Of a stretch of DNA of 64,000 nt, positions 9,441 through 18,582 are shown one piece after another; positions within the stretch are counted from its first letter, which is position 1; each line of letters starts with the position of its first letter. The translations under genes and the position numbers were made by a program. The DNA is from Rubellimicrobium sp. (lineage in GTDB: Bacteria > Pseudomonadota > Alphaproteobacteria > Rhodobacterales > Rhodobacteraceae), in the NCBI GenBank assembly GCA_020852925.1, contig JADYZU010000073.1, positions 62,001 to 126,000 on the forward strand, read 5' to 3'. Below the pieces are notes generated by a model, which was given only the letters and a program-made list of their open reading frames with translations, was not told the origin of the DNA and did no database searches.

Positions 9441-10991
9441 GTGGCCAGACCGATCCGCCTGATCCGCGGCGCCGTCACCGTGGGGCTGTGGACGCTGCTC
9501 AGCCGCGGGGCGGGGTTCGTGCGCGACGTGATGATCGCGGGCTATCTGGGCACAGGGGCGATGGCCGACGCCTTCAACGTGGCCTTCGCCCTGCCCAACA
9601 TGTTCCGCCGCTTCTTTGCCGAAGGCGCGTTCAACATGGCCTTCGTGCCGCTATATGCGCGGCGCATCGATTCGGGCGAGGATCCGGCCACCTTCGCGCG
9701 CGACGCGCTTGCGGGGCTGGGGACGGTGCTGGTGCTGTTCTCGCTTCTGGGCACGCTGCTCATGCCCTGGCTGGTCTGGGCGATGGCCAGCGGCTTTGCC
9801 GGCGACGCACGGTTCGACCTTGCCGTGGATTACGGGCGCATCACCTTTGTCTATATCCTGTTCATCTCGCTCGTGGCGCTGCTGTCGGGGATCCTCAACA
9901 GCCACGGCCAATTCACCGAGGCGGGCATGGTGCCGGTGCTGATGAACCTCATGTTCATCGGCGCGATGCTGCTGGCCGACCGGGCCGGGTGGAACATGGG
10001 CCTGACCCTGGCCTGGACCACGCCGGTGACGGGGATCGTGCAACTGGGCTTTACCTGGGTGGCGGCGGCGCGGCTGGGCCTGGCCCCGGCCATCGCCCGG
10101 CCGCGCCTCACGCCCGAGGTGAAGCGCCTTCTGGTCATCGCCGGGCCGGTGGTGCTGTCGGGCGGGATCGTGCAGATCAACATGATCGTCGGGCGCCAGA
10201 TCGCCAGCTATACCGAGGGCGCGGTGTCCTGGCTGGTCTATGCCGACCGGCTCTATCAACTGCCGCTGGGCGTGGTGGGGATCGCGGTGGGGACGGTGCT
10301 GCTGCCGGAACTGGCGCGCAGGCTGGGCGCGGGGGATTCGCCGGGCGGGCGCGAGGCGCTGAACCGGGCGGCGGAATTCGCGCTCCTGCTCACGCTGCCG
10401 GCGGCGGTGGCGCTGGTGGTGATCGCGCATCCGCTGGTGTCGGTCCTCTACGGGCGCGGCGCCTTCGGCGCGGCCGATGCCGAGGCGACCGCGCTCGCGC
10501 TGGCGATCTACGGAGCGGGCCTGCCGGCCTTCATGCTGCACAAGGTGCTTCAGCCCCTCTTCTACGCGCGCGAGGACACGCGCAGCCCGTTTCGCTATGC
10601 GCTGGTCTCGATGGGGCTGAACGTGGCGATCGCGCTGGGCCTTGGCGCCGTGGTCGGCTGGTCGGCGGCGGCCTGGGGGACCACGCTCTCGGCCTGGGCG
10701 ATGGCGGCGCTGCTGTGGCGCGGCTCGCGCAGGATGGGCGAGGCGGCGCGCATCGACGCCCGCCTCAGGGCGCGCCTGTGGCGCATCGCGCTGGCCGCGG
10801 CGATCATGGGCGCGGTGCTCTGGGCGCTGGCGCTGGGCCTTGGCGGATGGCTCGATCAGGCGGGGATGCGCTATGGCGCGCTTGCGCTGCTGGTCGGGAT
10901 CGGGGCGGCGGTCTATTTCGCGGCCGGGGCGGCGCTGGGCGCGTTCCGGCCGGGCGACATCGGCCGGATCCTGCGCCGGAAACGCGGCTGA
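9441..10991 (+). CDS. murJ: lipid II flippase MurJ
   Basis: 516-residue polytopic inner-membrane protein of the MOP superfamily with about 14 hydrophobic segments. The N-terminal signature (TLLSRGAGFVRDVMIAGYLG) and the ALPNMFRRFFAEGAFNMAFVPLY segment are diagnostic for MurJ/MviN. It moves lipid II across the membrane for peptidoglycan synthesis. The GTG start lies 14 bases after glnD, preceded by AGGAGAGACGAG, so glnD and murJ are probably co-transcribed. The gene ends in a short tandem repeat shared with the convergent rhomboid gene. Confidence 0.96.
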   Translation: MARPIRLIRGAVTVGLWTLLSRGAGFVRDVMIAGYLGTGAMADAFNVAFALPNMFRRFFAEGAFNMAFVPLYARRIDSGEDPATFARDALAGLGTVLVLFSLLGTLLMPWLVWAMASGFAGDARFDLAVDYGRITFVYILFISLVALLSGILNSHGQFTEAGMVPVLMNLMFIGAMLLADRAGWNMGLTLAWTTPVTGIVQLGFTWVAAARLGLAPAIARPRLTPEVKRLLVIAGPVVLSGGIVQINMIVGRQIASYTEGAVSWLVYADRLYQLPLGVVGIAVGTVLLPELARRLGAGDSPGGREALNRAAEFALLLTLPAAVALVVIAHPLVSVLYGRGAFGAADAEATALALAIYGAGLPAFMLHKVLQPLFYAREDTRSPFRYALVSMGLNVAIALGLGAVVGWSAAAWGTTLSAWAMAALLWRGSRRMGEAARIDARLRARLWRIALAAAIMGAVLWALALGLGGWLDQAGMRYGALALLVGIGAAVYFAAGAALGAFRPGDIGRILRRKRG

Positions 10992-11000
10992 AGCCCGCGC

Positions 11001-11051
11001 AGCCGCACCGTTCGCTCAGCCGCGCCGTTCGCTCAGCCGCGCCGTTCACGC
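11001..11051. repeat. 17-base tandem repeat, three copies
   Basis: Units beginning AGCCGCACCGTTCGCTC, AGCCGCGCCGTTCGCTC and AGCCGCGCCGTTCACGC follow each other directly. The array fills the gap between convergent murJ and the rhomboid-like gene and includes the last codons of the latter (its RERRG end). Confidence 0.75.
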
Positions 11052-11734
11052 AACCGCGCACGCAAGGCCGCGAAGCCGCCCGGCGACACCACGACCGACA
11101 GCGCGAAGCCGGCCCCGAACCCCGCCAGTTCGGCGACGAAGGTCAGGTCGATCCCGCCGCCGATCAAGGGCGACAGAGCCGCGAACAGGAACTGAAGCAG
11201 CAGCAGGAACCCGATGAGCCGGAACGCCTGCAGCCGGTTGCCGCCTTGCTGCCCGATGCGCGCGAACATCAGCCAGCTCAGCGCCCCGATCAGCGCATAG
11301 ACCCCCGGATAGGCCCCGATCAGCACCCCGCCCCCGCCCGCGACCAGGCCGAACGCCACCGCCCCGGCCACCAGCCCGGCCAGGAACACCGCCAGCACCG
11401 CCCAGGGGGCAAAGACCTCGCCCACCACCTTGCCCAGCGCCAGCAGCATCGCGATGGCGAACAGCGCATGTGTCACCCCGCCGTGGATGAACCCGTAGCC
11501 CACGAAGCGGCGCAGCATGGCGCCCGAATGGTTGCCCAGCGCCACCACCTGATCCCAGACCACGGGCGAGAACCCCCAGTCCTGCACCGCCCGCAGCCGC
11601 CAGCCGATCCCGCCGGCCCCGCCGATCAGCCCGGCTTCGGCCGCCGAGAGCAACGCCTCGATCCCGGCCATGGCCAGGGCCAGGATCACCACGACCGGGG
11701 TGATCGGATTGACGGGCAGGACCGGTTCACGCAT
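11033..11734 (-). CDS. rhomboid-fold membrane protein lacking catalytic residues
   Basis: The start [13 protein letters not shown] at 11734 is preferred; longer starts would run into the trpS leader. About 233 residues with six or more hydrophobic segments and an overall rhomboid layout (FIHGGVTH in TM2, [12 protein letters not shown] in TM4, [13 protein letters not shown] in TM6). Aligned by eye with GlpG, the catalytic Ser of GxSG is Tyr, the TM6 His is Glu and the TM2 oxyanion Asn is Ala. It therefore should not be a protease and may be an inactive rhomboid relative that binds membrane proteins. It diverges from trpS. Confidence 0.75.
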   Translation of the reverse strand: MREPVLPVNPITPVVVILALAMAGIEALLSAAEAGLIGGAGGIGWRLRAVQDWGFSPVVWDQVVALGNHSGAMLRRFVGYGFIHGGVTHALFAIAMLLALGKVVGEVFAPWAVLAVFLAGLVAGAVAFGLVAGGGGVLIGAYPGVYALIGALSWLMFARIGQQGGNRLQAFRLIGFLLLLQFLFAALSPLIGGGIDLTFVAELAGFGAGFALSVVVSPGGFAALRARLRERRG

Positions 11735-11807
11735 GTCGGTTGCTTTCTTGACGCGCCATTGGCCCATGGCTAAGCCCCGATTGCCCCGATTTCCAGAAGG
11801 CCCGCCC

Positions 11808-12827
11808 ATGTCCGCACCAAAGTTCACCCCCCGTGTCTTTTCCGGCATCAAGCCGTCGGGGGGGCTGACCCTCGGGAACTACCTGGGCGCGATCAAGCGG
11901 TTCGTCGCCATGCAGGGCGGCGCCTTCGACTGTGTCTATTGCGTGGTCGATCTGCATGCGATCACCGTCTGGCAGGATCCGGCCGAACTGGCCCATGCCA
12001 CGCGCGAGGTGGCCGCGGGCTTCATCGCCGCCGGGATCGACCCGGAACGCTCGATCCTCTTCAACCAGGCCCAGGTGAGCCAGCACACCGAGCTGGGCTG
12101 GATCTTCAACTGCGTCGCGCGGGTGGGCTGGATGAACCGCATGACCCAGTTCAAGGAAAAGGCCGGCACCAACGCCGAGAACGTGAGCCTGGGCCTTTAT
12201 GCCTATCCCTCGCTCATGGCGGCGGACATCCTGCTCTATCATGCCACGCATGTGCCGGTGGGCGAGGACCAGAAGCAGCATGTCGAGCTGACCCGCGACA
12301 TCGCGCAGAAGTTCAACCATGACTTCAAGGTCGATTTCTTCCCCGAGACCATCCCCGTGATCGAGGGGCCGGCCATGCGGGTGATGAACCTGCGCGACGG
12401 CACGAAGAAGATGTCGAAATCGGGCGAATCGGACATGGAGCGCATCAACATGACCGATGATGCCGACACGATCGCCCGGAAGTTCCGCAAGGCGCGCACC
12501 GATGCCGAACCGCTGCCCGACACGGTCGAGGGGCTGGCGGGCCGGCCCGAGGCGCGGAACCTTGTCGACATCTACGCGGCGCTGGCCGACATCACCCCGG
12601 CCGAGGTGCTGGCGCGCTATCCCGGTGCGGGCTGGGGCACGTTCAAGCCGGCGCTGGCCGATCTCGCGGTCGAGAAACTCGCCCCGATCAGCGGCGAGAT
12701 GGCACGTCTCATGGCCGACCCGGCCGAGATCGACCGCATCCTGGCGCGGGGGGCCGAGCGCGCGCGTGAAATCGCCGCACCGATCCTGGCGCGCACCTAC
12801 GAGATCGTGGGCCTGATCCGGTCCTGA
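11808..12827 (+). CDS. trpS: tryptophan--tRNA ligase
   Basis: Class I synthetase charging tRNA-Trp. The start [18 protein letters not shown] at 11808 has AGAAGG seven bases upstream and gives 339 residues, the usual size; an upstream ATG at 11670 would overlap the divergent gene. The HIGH-like motif is TLGNYLG and the KMSKS motif is KKMSKSGES near residue 200. The [18 protein letters not shown] stretch of bacterial TrpRS is present. It is monocistronic or leads the following stress-protein gene. Confidence 0.97.
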   Translation: MSAPKFTPRVFSGIKPSGGLTLGNYLGAIKRFVAMQGGAFDCVYCVVDLHAITVWQDPAELAHATREVAAGFIAAGIDPERSILFNQAQVSQHTELGWIFNCVARVGWMNRMTQFKEKAGTNAENVSLGLYAYPSLMAADILLYHATHVPVGEDQKQHVELTRDIAQKFNHDFKVDFFPETIPVIEGPAMRVMNLRDGTKKMSKSGESDMERINMTDDADTIARKFRKARTDAEPLPDTVEGLAGRPEARNLVDIYAALADITPAEVLARYPGAGWGTFKPALADLAVEKLAPISGEMARLMADPAEIDRILARGAERAREIAAPILARTYEIVGLIRS

Positions 12828-12946
12828 GGGCGGCAACCGGCGACGGACAGGGGACGGATGGGGCACGGATGGGCGGCGCGCGAACGCGCTCTTGCCTGCC
12901 GCCCCGCCCTTCGTTCATGATCCCGCCTGGCCGAAAGGGAATGTCC

Positions 12947-13402
12947 ATGCGCAAGTTCCTCGTGGTGCTCGACGACAGCCGCGAATGCCTGAACGCGATG
13001 CGCTTTGCCGCGATGCGCGCGGGCAGGACCGGCGGCGCGGTGCAGATCCTTGCCGTCATCAGTCCCGCCGAATTCGATCACTGGGCCGGCGTGGGCGAGG
13101 TGATGCGCGAGGAGGCGCGCGAGCGCATCACCGTACATTTCGAGGTCTTCGCCAAATGGATGCGCGACAAGCACGGGGTCACACCCGAACTTGTCATCCG
13201 CGAGGGCGAACAGGTGCCGCAGATCCTGGGCCAGATCCGCGACGATGCGGAAATCGGCATCCTTGTCCTGGGCGCCGGCACCGACCGCAAGGGGCCGGGG
13301 CCGCTGGTGACCGAACTGACGCGGCAATCGGGGTCGCTGCCCTGCCCCATCACCATCGTGCCCGGCGACATGAGCAAGGAACGCCTCGAGGCGATCACCT
13401 GA
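12947..13402 (+). CDS. universal stress protein (UspA family)
   Basis: 151 residues starting MRKFLVVLDDSRECLNAMRFA at 12947, the ATG best spaced from GAAAGGGA; the ATG two codons earlier would sit directly on that site. The alpha/beta fold has the nucleotide-binding-type C-terminal pattern VLGAGTDRKGPGPLVTEL. Such proteins are cytoplasmic and support survival under stress; their ligands differ between members. Its TGA overlaps the ATG of the next gene by one base (TGATG), so the two are coupled. Confidence 0.88.
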   Translation: MRKFLVVLDDSRECLNAMRFAAMRAGRTGGAVQILAVISPAEFDHWAGVGEVMREEARERITVHFEVFAKWMRDKHGVTPELVIREGEQVPQILGQIRDDAEIGILVLGAGTDRKGPGPLVTELTRQSGSLPCPITIVPGDMSKERLEAIT

Positions 13403-14043
13403 TGGACTGGCGGCTTGGCCTGGTCATGCTCGGGGCGATTCCCGCCCTGGCGGGGGTGTTCCATCTGCTGACCGGGGTGGTGGCGCCGCTGGCGGGCCAT
13501 GCGGCGGCGCTGGCGGTCTACTGGATCGTCCTTGGCGCGCTGATCCTGTGGGCGGGCGATCCGCAGGCGCAGGGGCGCCTGCTGCGTCCGGAGCTGCTGC
13601 GGCATGTGCGCCCGCCCCGCGCGCTGGCCCTGGCCGCCTTCGTGCCGGTGGTGGCGGTGGCCTGGGGGGCGATGGACGCGCTGGGCGGATCGGCCATGCC
13701 GGGGGCCGCTCTTTTCGCGGTGGCGGTGTTCGCGCTGGTGAACGGCACGCTTGAGGAACTGTTCTGGCGCGGCGCCCTGCTGCCCGCCCCCGACCGCGAG
13801 GGGGTGGTGGTCGCCTGGGCGCTGTTCACGCTGTGGCATCTGGCACCGCTGGCGGCGCGGGGGATCACGGTCACGGGCGGACCTGCCGGCCTGCTGCTCG
13901 GGGCGGGGGTCATGGGGGCGGTGTGGATGGCGCTGCGGCTGCGGACCGGGGCGCTGGGCGCGGGGATCGCGGCGCATGTCGCCCTCGACCTGTTCGCCTT
14001 TGCCGATCTGGCCGCGCGCAACTGGCCGGCCGCGCCGGGCTGA
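13402..14043 (+). CDS. CPBP family intramembrane metalloprotease
   Basis: 213 residues, mostly hydrophobic, about six membrane segments. The CPBP (Abi/CAAX protease) motifs are present: EELFWRG near residue 117, the His in FTLWHL and the His plus acidic residue in HVALDLFAF. These residues form the glutamate/histidine metal site in this family. The substrate is unknown. The start overlaps the stop of the stress-protein gene, which points to shared expression. A membrane-anchoring role without proteolysis is an alternative. Confidence 0.8.
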   Translation: MDWRLGLVMLGAIPALAGVFHLLTGVVAPLAGHAAALAVYWIVLGALILWAGDPQAQGRLLRPELLRHVRPPRALALAAFVPVVAVAWGAMDALGGSAMPGAALFAVAVFALVNGTLEELFWRGALLPAPDREGVVVAWALFTLWHLAPLAARGITVTGGPAGLLLGAGVMGAVWMALRLRTGALGAGIAAHVALDLFAFADLAARNWPAAPG

Positions 14044-14162
14044 CCGGGTCAGGCTGAGGCGGCACGGCTGACCGGGCAATCTGGAATCGTTCCAAACCTT
14101 GACTTGCCCCCGCCCCGGGCGCATATCTGCCTGGCCCCCCAGCCCCGTGAAAAGGCGCCGCC

Positions 14163-14723
14163 ATGTTCATCCAGACCGAATCGACCCCCAACCCGGCCAC
14201 GCTGAAATTCCTGCCCGGCCAACCGGTCATGGGCGCGGGCACCGCCGATTTTCCCGATGCCGACAGCGCGGCGCATTCGCCGCTGGCGCGGCGCATCTTT
14301 GCCACGGGCCGGGTCGCGGGCGTGTTCCTTGGCGCCGATTTCGTCACCGTCACCCGGGTTGCCGGCGTCGAATGGGACCATCTGAAACCCGCGATCCTGG
14401 GCGCGGTCATGGAGCATTTCCAGTCCGGCGACCCCGCCATCGAGGGCGAGGCCGAGGCGGCCCATGCCGTCACCGATGACGGCGCCAATGCCGGAATCGT
14501 CCGCCAGATCAAGGAGCTGCTCGATACCCGCGTGCGCCCGGCCGTGGCGCAGGACGGCGGCGACATCACCTTTCACGGCTTTGACCGTGGCGTGGTCTAT
14601 CTGAACATGAAGGGCTCCTGCGCGGGCTGCCCGTCCTCGACCCTCACGCTCAAGATGGGGATCGAGAACCTGCTGCGCCATTTCATCCCCGAGGTGATCG
14701 AGGTGCGCGCGGTCGCCGCCTGA
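14163..14723 (+). CDS. NifU family Fe-S scaffold/carrier protein (Nfu type)
   Basis: 186 residues. The N-terminal Nfu domain (MFIQTESTPNPATLKF, about 1-90) is followed by a C-terminal NifU domain with RPAVAQDGGDI and the cluster-binding CAGC (Cys153 and Cys156). It should carry a [4Fe-4S] cluster between two monomers and pass it to apo-enzymes in the cytoplasm. It stands alone after a 119-base gap and is followed 35 bases later by tsaB. Confidence 0.94.
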   Translation: MFIQTESTPNPATLKFLPGQPVMGAGTADFPDADSAAHSPLARRIFATGRVAGVFLGADFVTVTRVAGVEWDHLKPAILGAVMEHFQSGDPAIEGEAEAAHAVTDDGANAGIVRQIKELLDTRVRPAVAQDGGDITFHGFDRGVVYLNMKGSCAGCPSSTLTLKMGIENLLRHFIPEVIEVRAVAA

Positions 14724-14758
14724 TCCCCGCCCCCCACCCACGCGCGCGCGCGCCCCGG

Positions 14759-15400
14759 ATGCAGCCCGTCCTGGCCTTTGACACATCGGCCGCGCATTGC
14801 GCAGCCGCCTTGCTGCGCGGGGACCACTGCCTGACCCGGATCGAGGTCATGGGCACCGGACAGGCCGAACGCCTGCTGCCGCTGCTTGAAGAGATGCTGG
14901 CCGAAGGCGGGATCGGCTGGCGCGATCTGGTGGCCATCGGCGTGGGCACCGGGCCCGGCAATTTCACCGGCACGCGCATCGCCATCGCGGCGGCGCGGGG
15001 GCTGGCGCTGGCGCTGGGGATTCCGGCGGTGGGGGTCAGCACGCCCGAGGCGCTGGCACTGGGGCTGGGGGAATGCACCGTGGTGCAGGACGCGCGGCGC
15101 GGCATGGTGCAGGTGCAGGCCCTTGCCGATGGGGTGCCGTCCGGCCCGCCGCACCTGCTGCCGGCCGACGGGCCGCTGCCGGTCGGGGCCGGAGCGGTGC
15201 TTGTCGGGGACATGGCCGCGGTGGTCGGGCCGCGACTGGGCGCGCGGGTGGCCGATCCGCTCCATCCGCTGGCCAAGGCCATCGCCCTGATCGCGCGCGA
15301 GCGGATGGGATCGGCCCCGGCGCGGCCCGCGCCCGTCTATCTGCGCGCGGCCGACGCGGCCCCGCCGCGCGACCCGCCGCCGCGGATCATCCCCGGATGA
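14759..15400 (+). CDS. tsaB: tRNA threonylcarbamoyladenosine biosynthesis protein TsaB
   Basis: 213 residues. The start MQPVLAFDTSAAHCAAALL and IGVGTGPGNFTGTRIAIAAARGLA are the hallmark TsaB segments of the ASKHA fold. TsaB is the dimerisation partner that supports TsaD in making t6A37 on ANN-decoding tRNAs. The stop overlaps the rimI start by 4 bases (ATGA), a very common bacterial pair. Confidence 0.95.
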   Translation: MQPVLAFDTSAAHCAAALLRGDHCLTRIEVMGTGQAERLLPLLEEMLAEGGIGWRDLVAIGVGTGPGNFTGTRIAIAAARGLALALGIPAVGVSTPEALALGLGECTVVQDARRGMVQVQALADGVPSGPPHLLPADGPLPVGAGAVLVGDMAAVVGPRLGARVADPLHPLAKAIALIARERMGSAPARPAPVYLRAADAAPPRDPPPRIIPG

Positions 15401-15849
15401 GCGCGGCCGCGCTGGCCCGCGCGCTGGCCGCCACCCATGCCGCGGCCTTTGCCCCCGAATCCCGCTGGAGCGAGGATGCCATCGCCGCCGCCCTCGCCGC
15501 GCCGGGGGCGGTGCTGGCGGGGGACGCGGCCTGTTTCGTCCTCGGGCGCGTCACCCTTGACGAGGCCGAGATCCTGACCCTGGCCACCCGCCCCGACCTG
15601 CGCCGCGAGGGGCGGGCGCGCCGCGCCCTGGCCCGGTTCGAGAGCCGCGCCCGCGCCCTGGGCGCGCGCATGGCCTTTCTCGAGGTGGACGAGGTGAACG
15701 CGCCCGCGATCGCGCTCTATCTCGGGGCGGGCTACCGGCCCTGCGGGCGGCGGCGCGGCTATTACCTGCACGCGCAGGGGCGGCCGACCGATGCGCTGGT
15801 GCTGCGCCGCGATCTTGACCCTGCGGCAGACCCCGCCGCCCCGCGGTGA
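15397..15849 (+). CDS. rimI: ribosomal-protein-alanine N-acetyltransferase-like GNAT protein
   Basis: 150 residues in the GNAT fold. The conserved core reads EILTLATRPDLRREGRARR, which supplies the acetyl-CoA pyrophosphate loop in slightly diverged form (RxxGxA), then FLEVDEVNAPAIALYLGAGY, the classic RimI motif. It should acetylate the N-terminus of ribosomal protein S18. It is assigned mainly from its ATGA overlap with tsaB. Divergence in the CoA loop leaves some doubt about substrate. Confidence 0.86.
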   Translation: MSAAALARALAATHAAAFAPESRWSEDAIAAALAAPGAVLAGDAACFVLGRVTLDEAEILTLATRPDLRREGRARRALARFESRARALGARMAFLEVDEVNAPAIALYLGAGYRPCGRRRGYYLHAQGRPTDALVLRRDLDPAADPAAPR

Positions 15850-15862
15850 CGCAAGATTCCTG

Positions 15863-15892
15863 TTGACCGCCTCTGGTTGCGCTGCCTTATTC
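15863..15892 (+). promoter_or_regulatory. candidate promoter of the BMP importer operon
   Basis: TTGACC (15863-15868), an 18-base spacer and TTATTC (15887-15892) lie about 80 bases before the binding-protein start. This is a visual match only. Confidence 0.3.
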
Positions 15893-15972
15893 TCCGGCGA
15901 TCCGGTCCACGACCGGCTCTGCCCGGGGACGGGCGCGCCCGCCCCCCAAAGACATGCGATCGGGAGATATCC

Positions 15973-16968
15973 ATGACCTTCACCAGAACCTTCCTCGGCG
16001 CCACGGCGACGCTGGCGCTGATGTCCGGCGCGGCATTGGCCGACCCGGCCCTCATCTTCGATCTTGGCGGCAAGTTCGACAAATCCTTCAACGAATCCTC
16101 CTACAACGGCGCCGAGCGCTGGGCCGCCGAGACCGGCGGCACCTATGCCTCGGTCGAACTGCAATCCGATGCCCAGCGCGAACAGGCGATCCGCCGCTTT
16201 GCCGACGAGGGCTACAACCCGATCATCATGGCGGGCTTCATGAACGCGACCCCGCTGGCCGCGATCGCGCCGGAATATCCCGACACCACCTTCGTCATCA
16301 TCGATTCCCAGGTGGACGAACCCAACGTCCGCTCGATCATGTTCGACGAACACGAAGGATCCTACCTTGTCGGCATGATCGCCGGCATGACCTCGGAAAC
16401 CGGGGTCGTGGGCTTTGTCGGCGGCATGGACATCCCGCTGATCCGCCGCTTCGGCTGCGGCTATGCCGAGGGCGTGCTGGCGGCGAACCCCGATGCCACG
16501 ATCATCGCGAACTTCACCGGATCCACGCCGTCGGCCTGGAACGACCCGGTGAAGGGGTCGGAACTGACGCTGGCGCAGATCTCGCAAGGGGCCGACGTGG
16601 TCTATGCCGCGGCCGGCGCCACCGGCGTGGGCGTGCTTCAGACCGCGGCCGATCAGGGCATCTATTCGATCGGCGTGGACGCGAACCAGAACTACCTGCA
16701 CCCCGGTTCGGTCCTGACCTCGATGCTCAAGCGCGTGGACAATGCCGTGTTCGACGCGATGAGCGCGGGCCCCGGCATGGAAACCGGCCTGCACACCATG
16801 GGCATCGCCAACGAGGGCGTGGGATACGCGCTTGACGAATACAATGCCGCGCTCATCTCGGACGAGATGAAGGCCGCCGTCGATGCCGCCGCCGCCTCGA
16901 TCGTGGCGGGCGACGTGTCGGTGCATGACTACTACACCGACGAATCCTGCCCCGCGATCCAGTTCTGA
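15973..16968 (+). CDS. BMP family ABC transporter substrate-binding protein
   Basis: 331 residues. The start at 15973 has GGGAGATAT upstream and yields a signal peptide (MTFTRTFLGATATLALMSGAA, cleavage near ALA-DPA). The mature part begins LIFDLGGKFDKSFNESSYNGA, the typical basic membrane protein (BMP/Med) opening, and includes GMIAGMTSETGVVGFVGG. Characterised BMP proteins bind nucleosides or related compounds in the periplasm. It heads a four-gene importer operon and is separated from the ATPase gene by a hairpin. Confidence 0.93.
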   Translation: MTFTRTFLGATATLALMSGAALADPALIFDLGGKFDKSFNESSYNGAERWAAETGGTYASVELQSDAQREQAIRRFADEGYNPIIMAGFMNATPLAAIAPEYPDTTFVIIDSQVDEPNVRSIMFDEHEGSYLVGMIAGMTSETGVVGFVGGMDIPLIRRFGCGYAEGVLAANPDATIIANFTGSTPSAWNDPVKGSELTLAQISQGADVVYAAAGATGVGVLQTAADQGIYSIGVDANQNYLHPGSVLTSMLKRVDNAVFDAMSAGPGMETGLHTMGIANEGVGYALDEYNAALISDEMKAAVDAAAASIVAGDVSVHDYYTDESCPAIQF

Positions 16969-16992
16969 TCGACGCGACAGCGACAATTCCGG

Positions 16993-17020
16993 GGGGCCGG
17001 CCACCAGCGCCGGCCCCTTT
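16993..17020 (+). terminator. GC hairpin between binding protein and ATPase genes
   Basis: GGGGCCGGC (16993-17001) and GCCGGCCCC (17009-17017) form a perfect 9-pair stem with a 7-base loop, followed by TTT. Lying inside an operon, it more likely attenuates transcription or protects the binding-protein mRNA than fully terminates. Confidence 0.6.
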
Positions 17021-17049
17021 CGGCAATGACAGACAGAACAGGGACCGCG

Positions 17050-18582
17050 ATGACCGCTCCGGCGATCGAACTGAAAGGCGTCTCCAAGGCCTTCGGCCCC
17101 GTCCAGGCCAACAAGGACATCTCCATCCGGGTCATGCCCGGCACGATCCACGGCATCATCGGCGAGAATGGCGCGGGCAAGTCCACGCTCATGTCGATCC
17201 TCTACGGCTTCTACCGGGCCGACGCGGGCGAGATCCATGTGAACGGGCGCCTGACCGAGATCCATGACAGCCAGGCCGCCATCGCCGCCGGCATCGGCAT
17301 GGTGTTCCAGCATTTCAAGCTGGTCGAGAATTTCACCGTCCTCGAGAACGTGGTGCTGGGCGCCGAGAGCGGCGCCCTCCTGCGCCCTTCGCTGGCGCGG
17401 GCGCGGGCGGAACTGGTGCGGCTCGCCGCGGATTACGAACTCCAGGTCGATCCCGACGCCCTGATCGAGGAGATCGGCGTGGGCATGCAGCAGCGGGTCG
17501 AGATCCTGAAGGCGCTCTACCGCAAGGCCGACATCCTCATCCTTGACGAACCCACGGGCGTGCTCACCCCGGCCGAGGCCGACCACCTGTTCCGGATCCT
17601 GCGCCACCTCAAGGAACAGGGCAAGACGATCATCCTCATCACCCACAAGCTGCGCGAGATCATGGAGATCACCGACGAGGTGAGCGTGATGCGCCGCGGG
17701 CAGATGGTGGCGACGGTGCGCACGGCCGAGACATCGCCGCCGGAACTGGCCGAACTCATGGTCGGGCGCAAGGTGCTGTTGCAGGTGGACAAGGCCCCCG
17801 CCACCCCCGGCGCGACCGTGCTCGAGGTGCGCGGCCTGCGGGTCGTCGATCGCGGCGGGGTCGAACGGCTGCGCGGCATCGACCTCGACCTGCGCGCGGG
17901 CGAGATCCTGGGCATCGCCGGCGTGGCCGGCAACGGGCAGTCGGAACTGCTCGAGGTGCTGGGCGGCATGATGCCCGCCACGGGCGAGGTGCGCCTGAAG
18001 GGCCGGCCGCTGCCCCTGACCGGGCATGGCGCCGACGGCCGCACCCGGCGCGCGGCCGGGATCGGCCATGTCCCCGAGGACCGCCACGCCGAGGGCCTCA
18101 TCCTTGAATTCGCCGCCTGGGAAAACGCCGTCTTCGGCTATCACCACGCGCCGGAATACCAGAAGAACGCCCTTCTCATGGACAATGCCGCCATGCGCCG
18201 CGACACCGCCGGCAAGATGGAACGCTTTGACGTGCGCCCGCCCGACCCGGAACTGAAGGCCAAGTCCTTTTCGGGCGGCAACCAGCAGAAGATCGTGGTC
18301 GCCCGCGAGATCGAACGCGGCCCCGAGGTGCTTCTGGTCGGGCAGCCCACGCGCGGGGTCGATATCGGCGCGATCGAATTCATCCACCGCCAGATCGTCG
18401 CGCTGCGCGACGCGGGCAAGGCGATCCTGCTGGTGTCGGTCGAACTTGACGAGATCATGTCGCTGTCCGACCGCATCGCGGTGATGTTCGACGGGCGCAT
18501 CATGGGCGAACGCGATCCGGCGCGGACCAATGCCGGGGAACTCGGCCTGCTCATGGCGGGCGTCAGCGGGGAGGCCGCGTGA
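17050..18582 (+). CDS. BMP-type (nucleoside-like) ABC transporter ATP-binding protein, two ABC domains
   Basis: 510 residues from the ATG at 17050, chosen because CAGGGAC precedes it at normal spacing; an ATG eight codons earlier is possible. Two tandem nucleotide-binding domains are visible. The first has [10 protein letters not shown], then a degenerate signature (IGVGMQQRVEI) and LILDEPTGVLTP. The second has GVAGNGQSE and FSGGNQQKIVVARE. This sugar/nucleoside-importer arrangement energises the two permeases that follow with overlapping or close starts. Confidence 0.95.
   Translation: MTAPAIELKGVSKAFGPVQANKDISIRVMPGTIHGIIGENGAGKSTLMSILYGFYRADAGEIHVNGRLTEIHDSQAAIAAGIGMVFQHFKLVENFTVLENVVLGAESGALLRPSLARARAELVRLAADYELQVDPDALIEEIGVGMQQRVEILKALYRKADILILDEPTGVLTPAEADHLFRILRHLKEQGKTIILITHKLREIMEITDEVSVMRRGQMVATVRTAETSPPELAELMVGRKVLLQVDKAPATPGATVLEVRGLRVVDRGGVERLRGIDLDLRAGEILGIAGVAGNGQSELLEVLGGMMPATGEVRLKGRPLPLTGHGADGRTRRAAGIGHVPEDRHAEGLILEFAAWENAVFGYHHAPEYQKNALLMDNAAMRRDTAGKMERFDVRPPDPELKAKSFSGGNQQKIVVAREIERGPEVLLVGQPTRGVDIGAIEFIHRQIVALRDAGKAILLVSVELDEIMSLSDRIAVMFDGRIMGERDPARTNAGELGLLMAGVSGEAA

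Noticed and set aside
15337-18387. Minus-strand open frame of 1016 codons across rimI, the BMP protein and the ATPase
   Set aside because: It crosses several real genes in antisense and carries no coherent domain.
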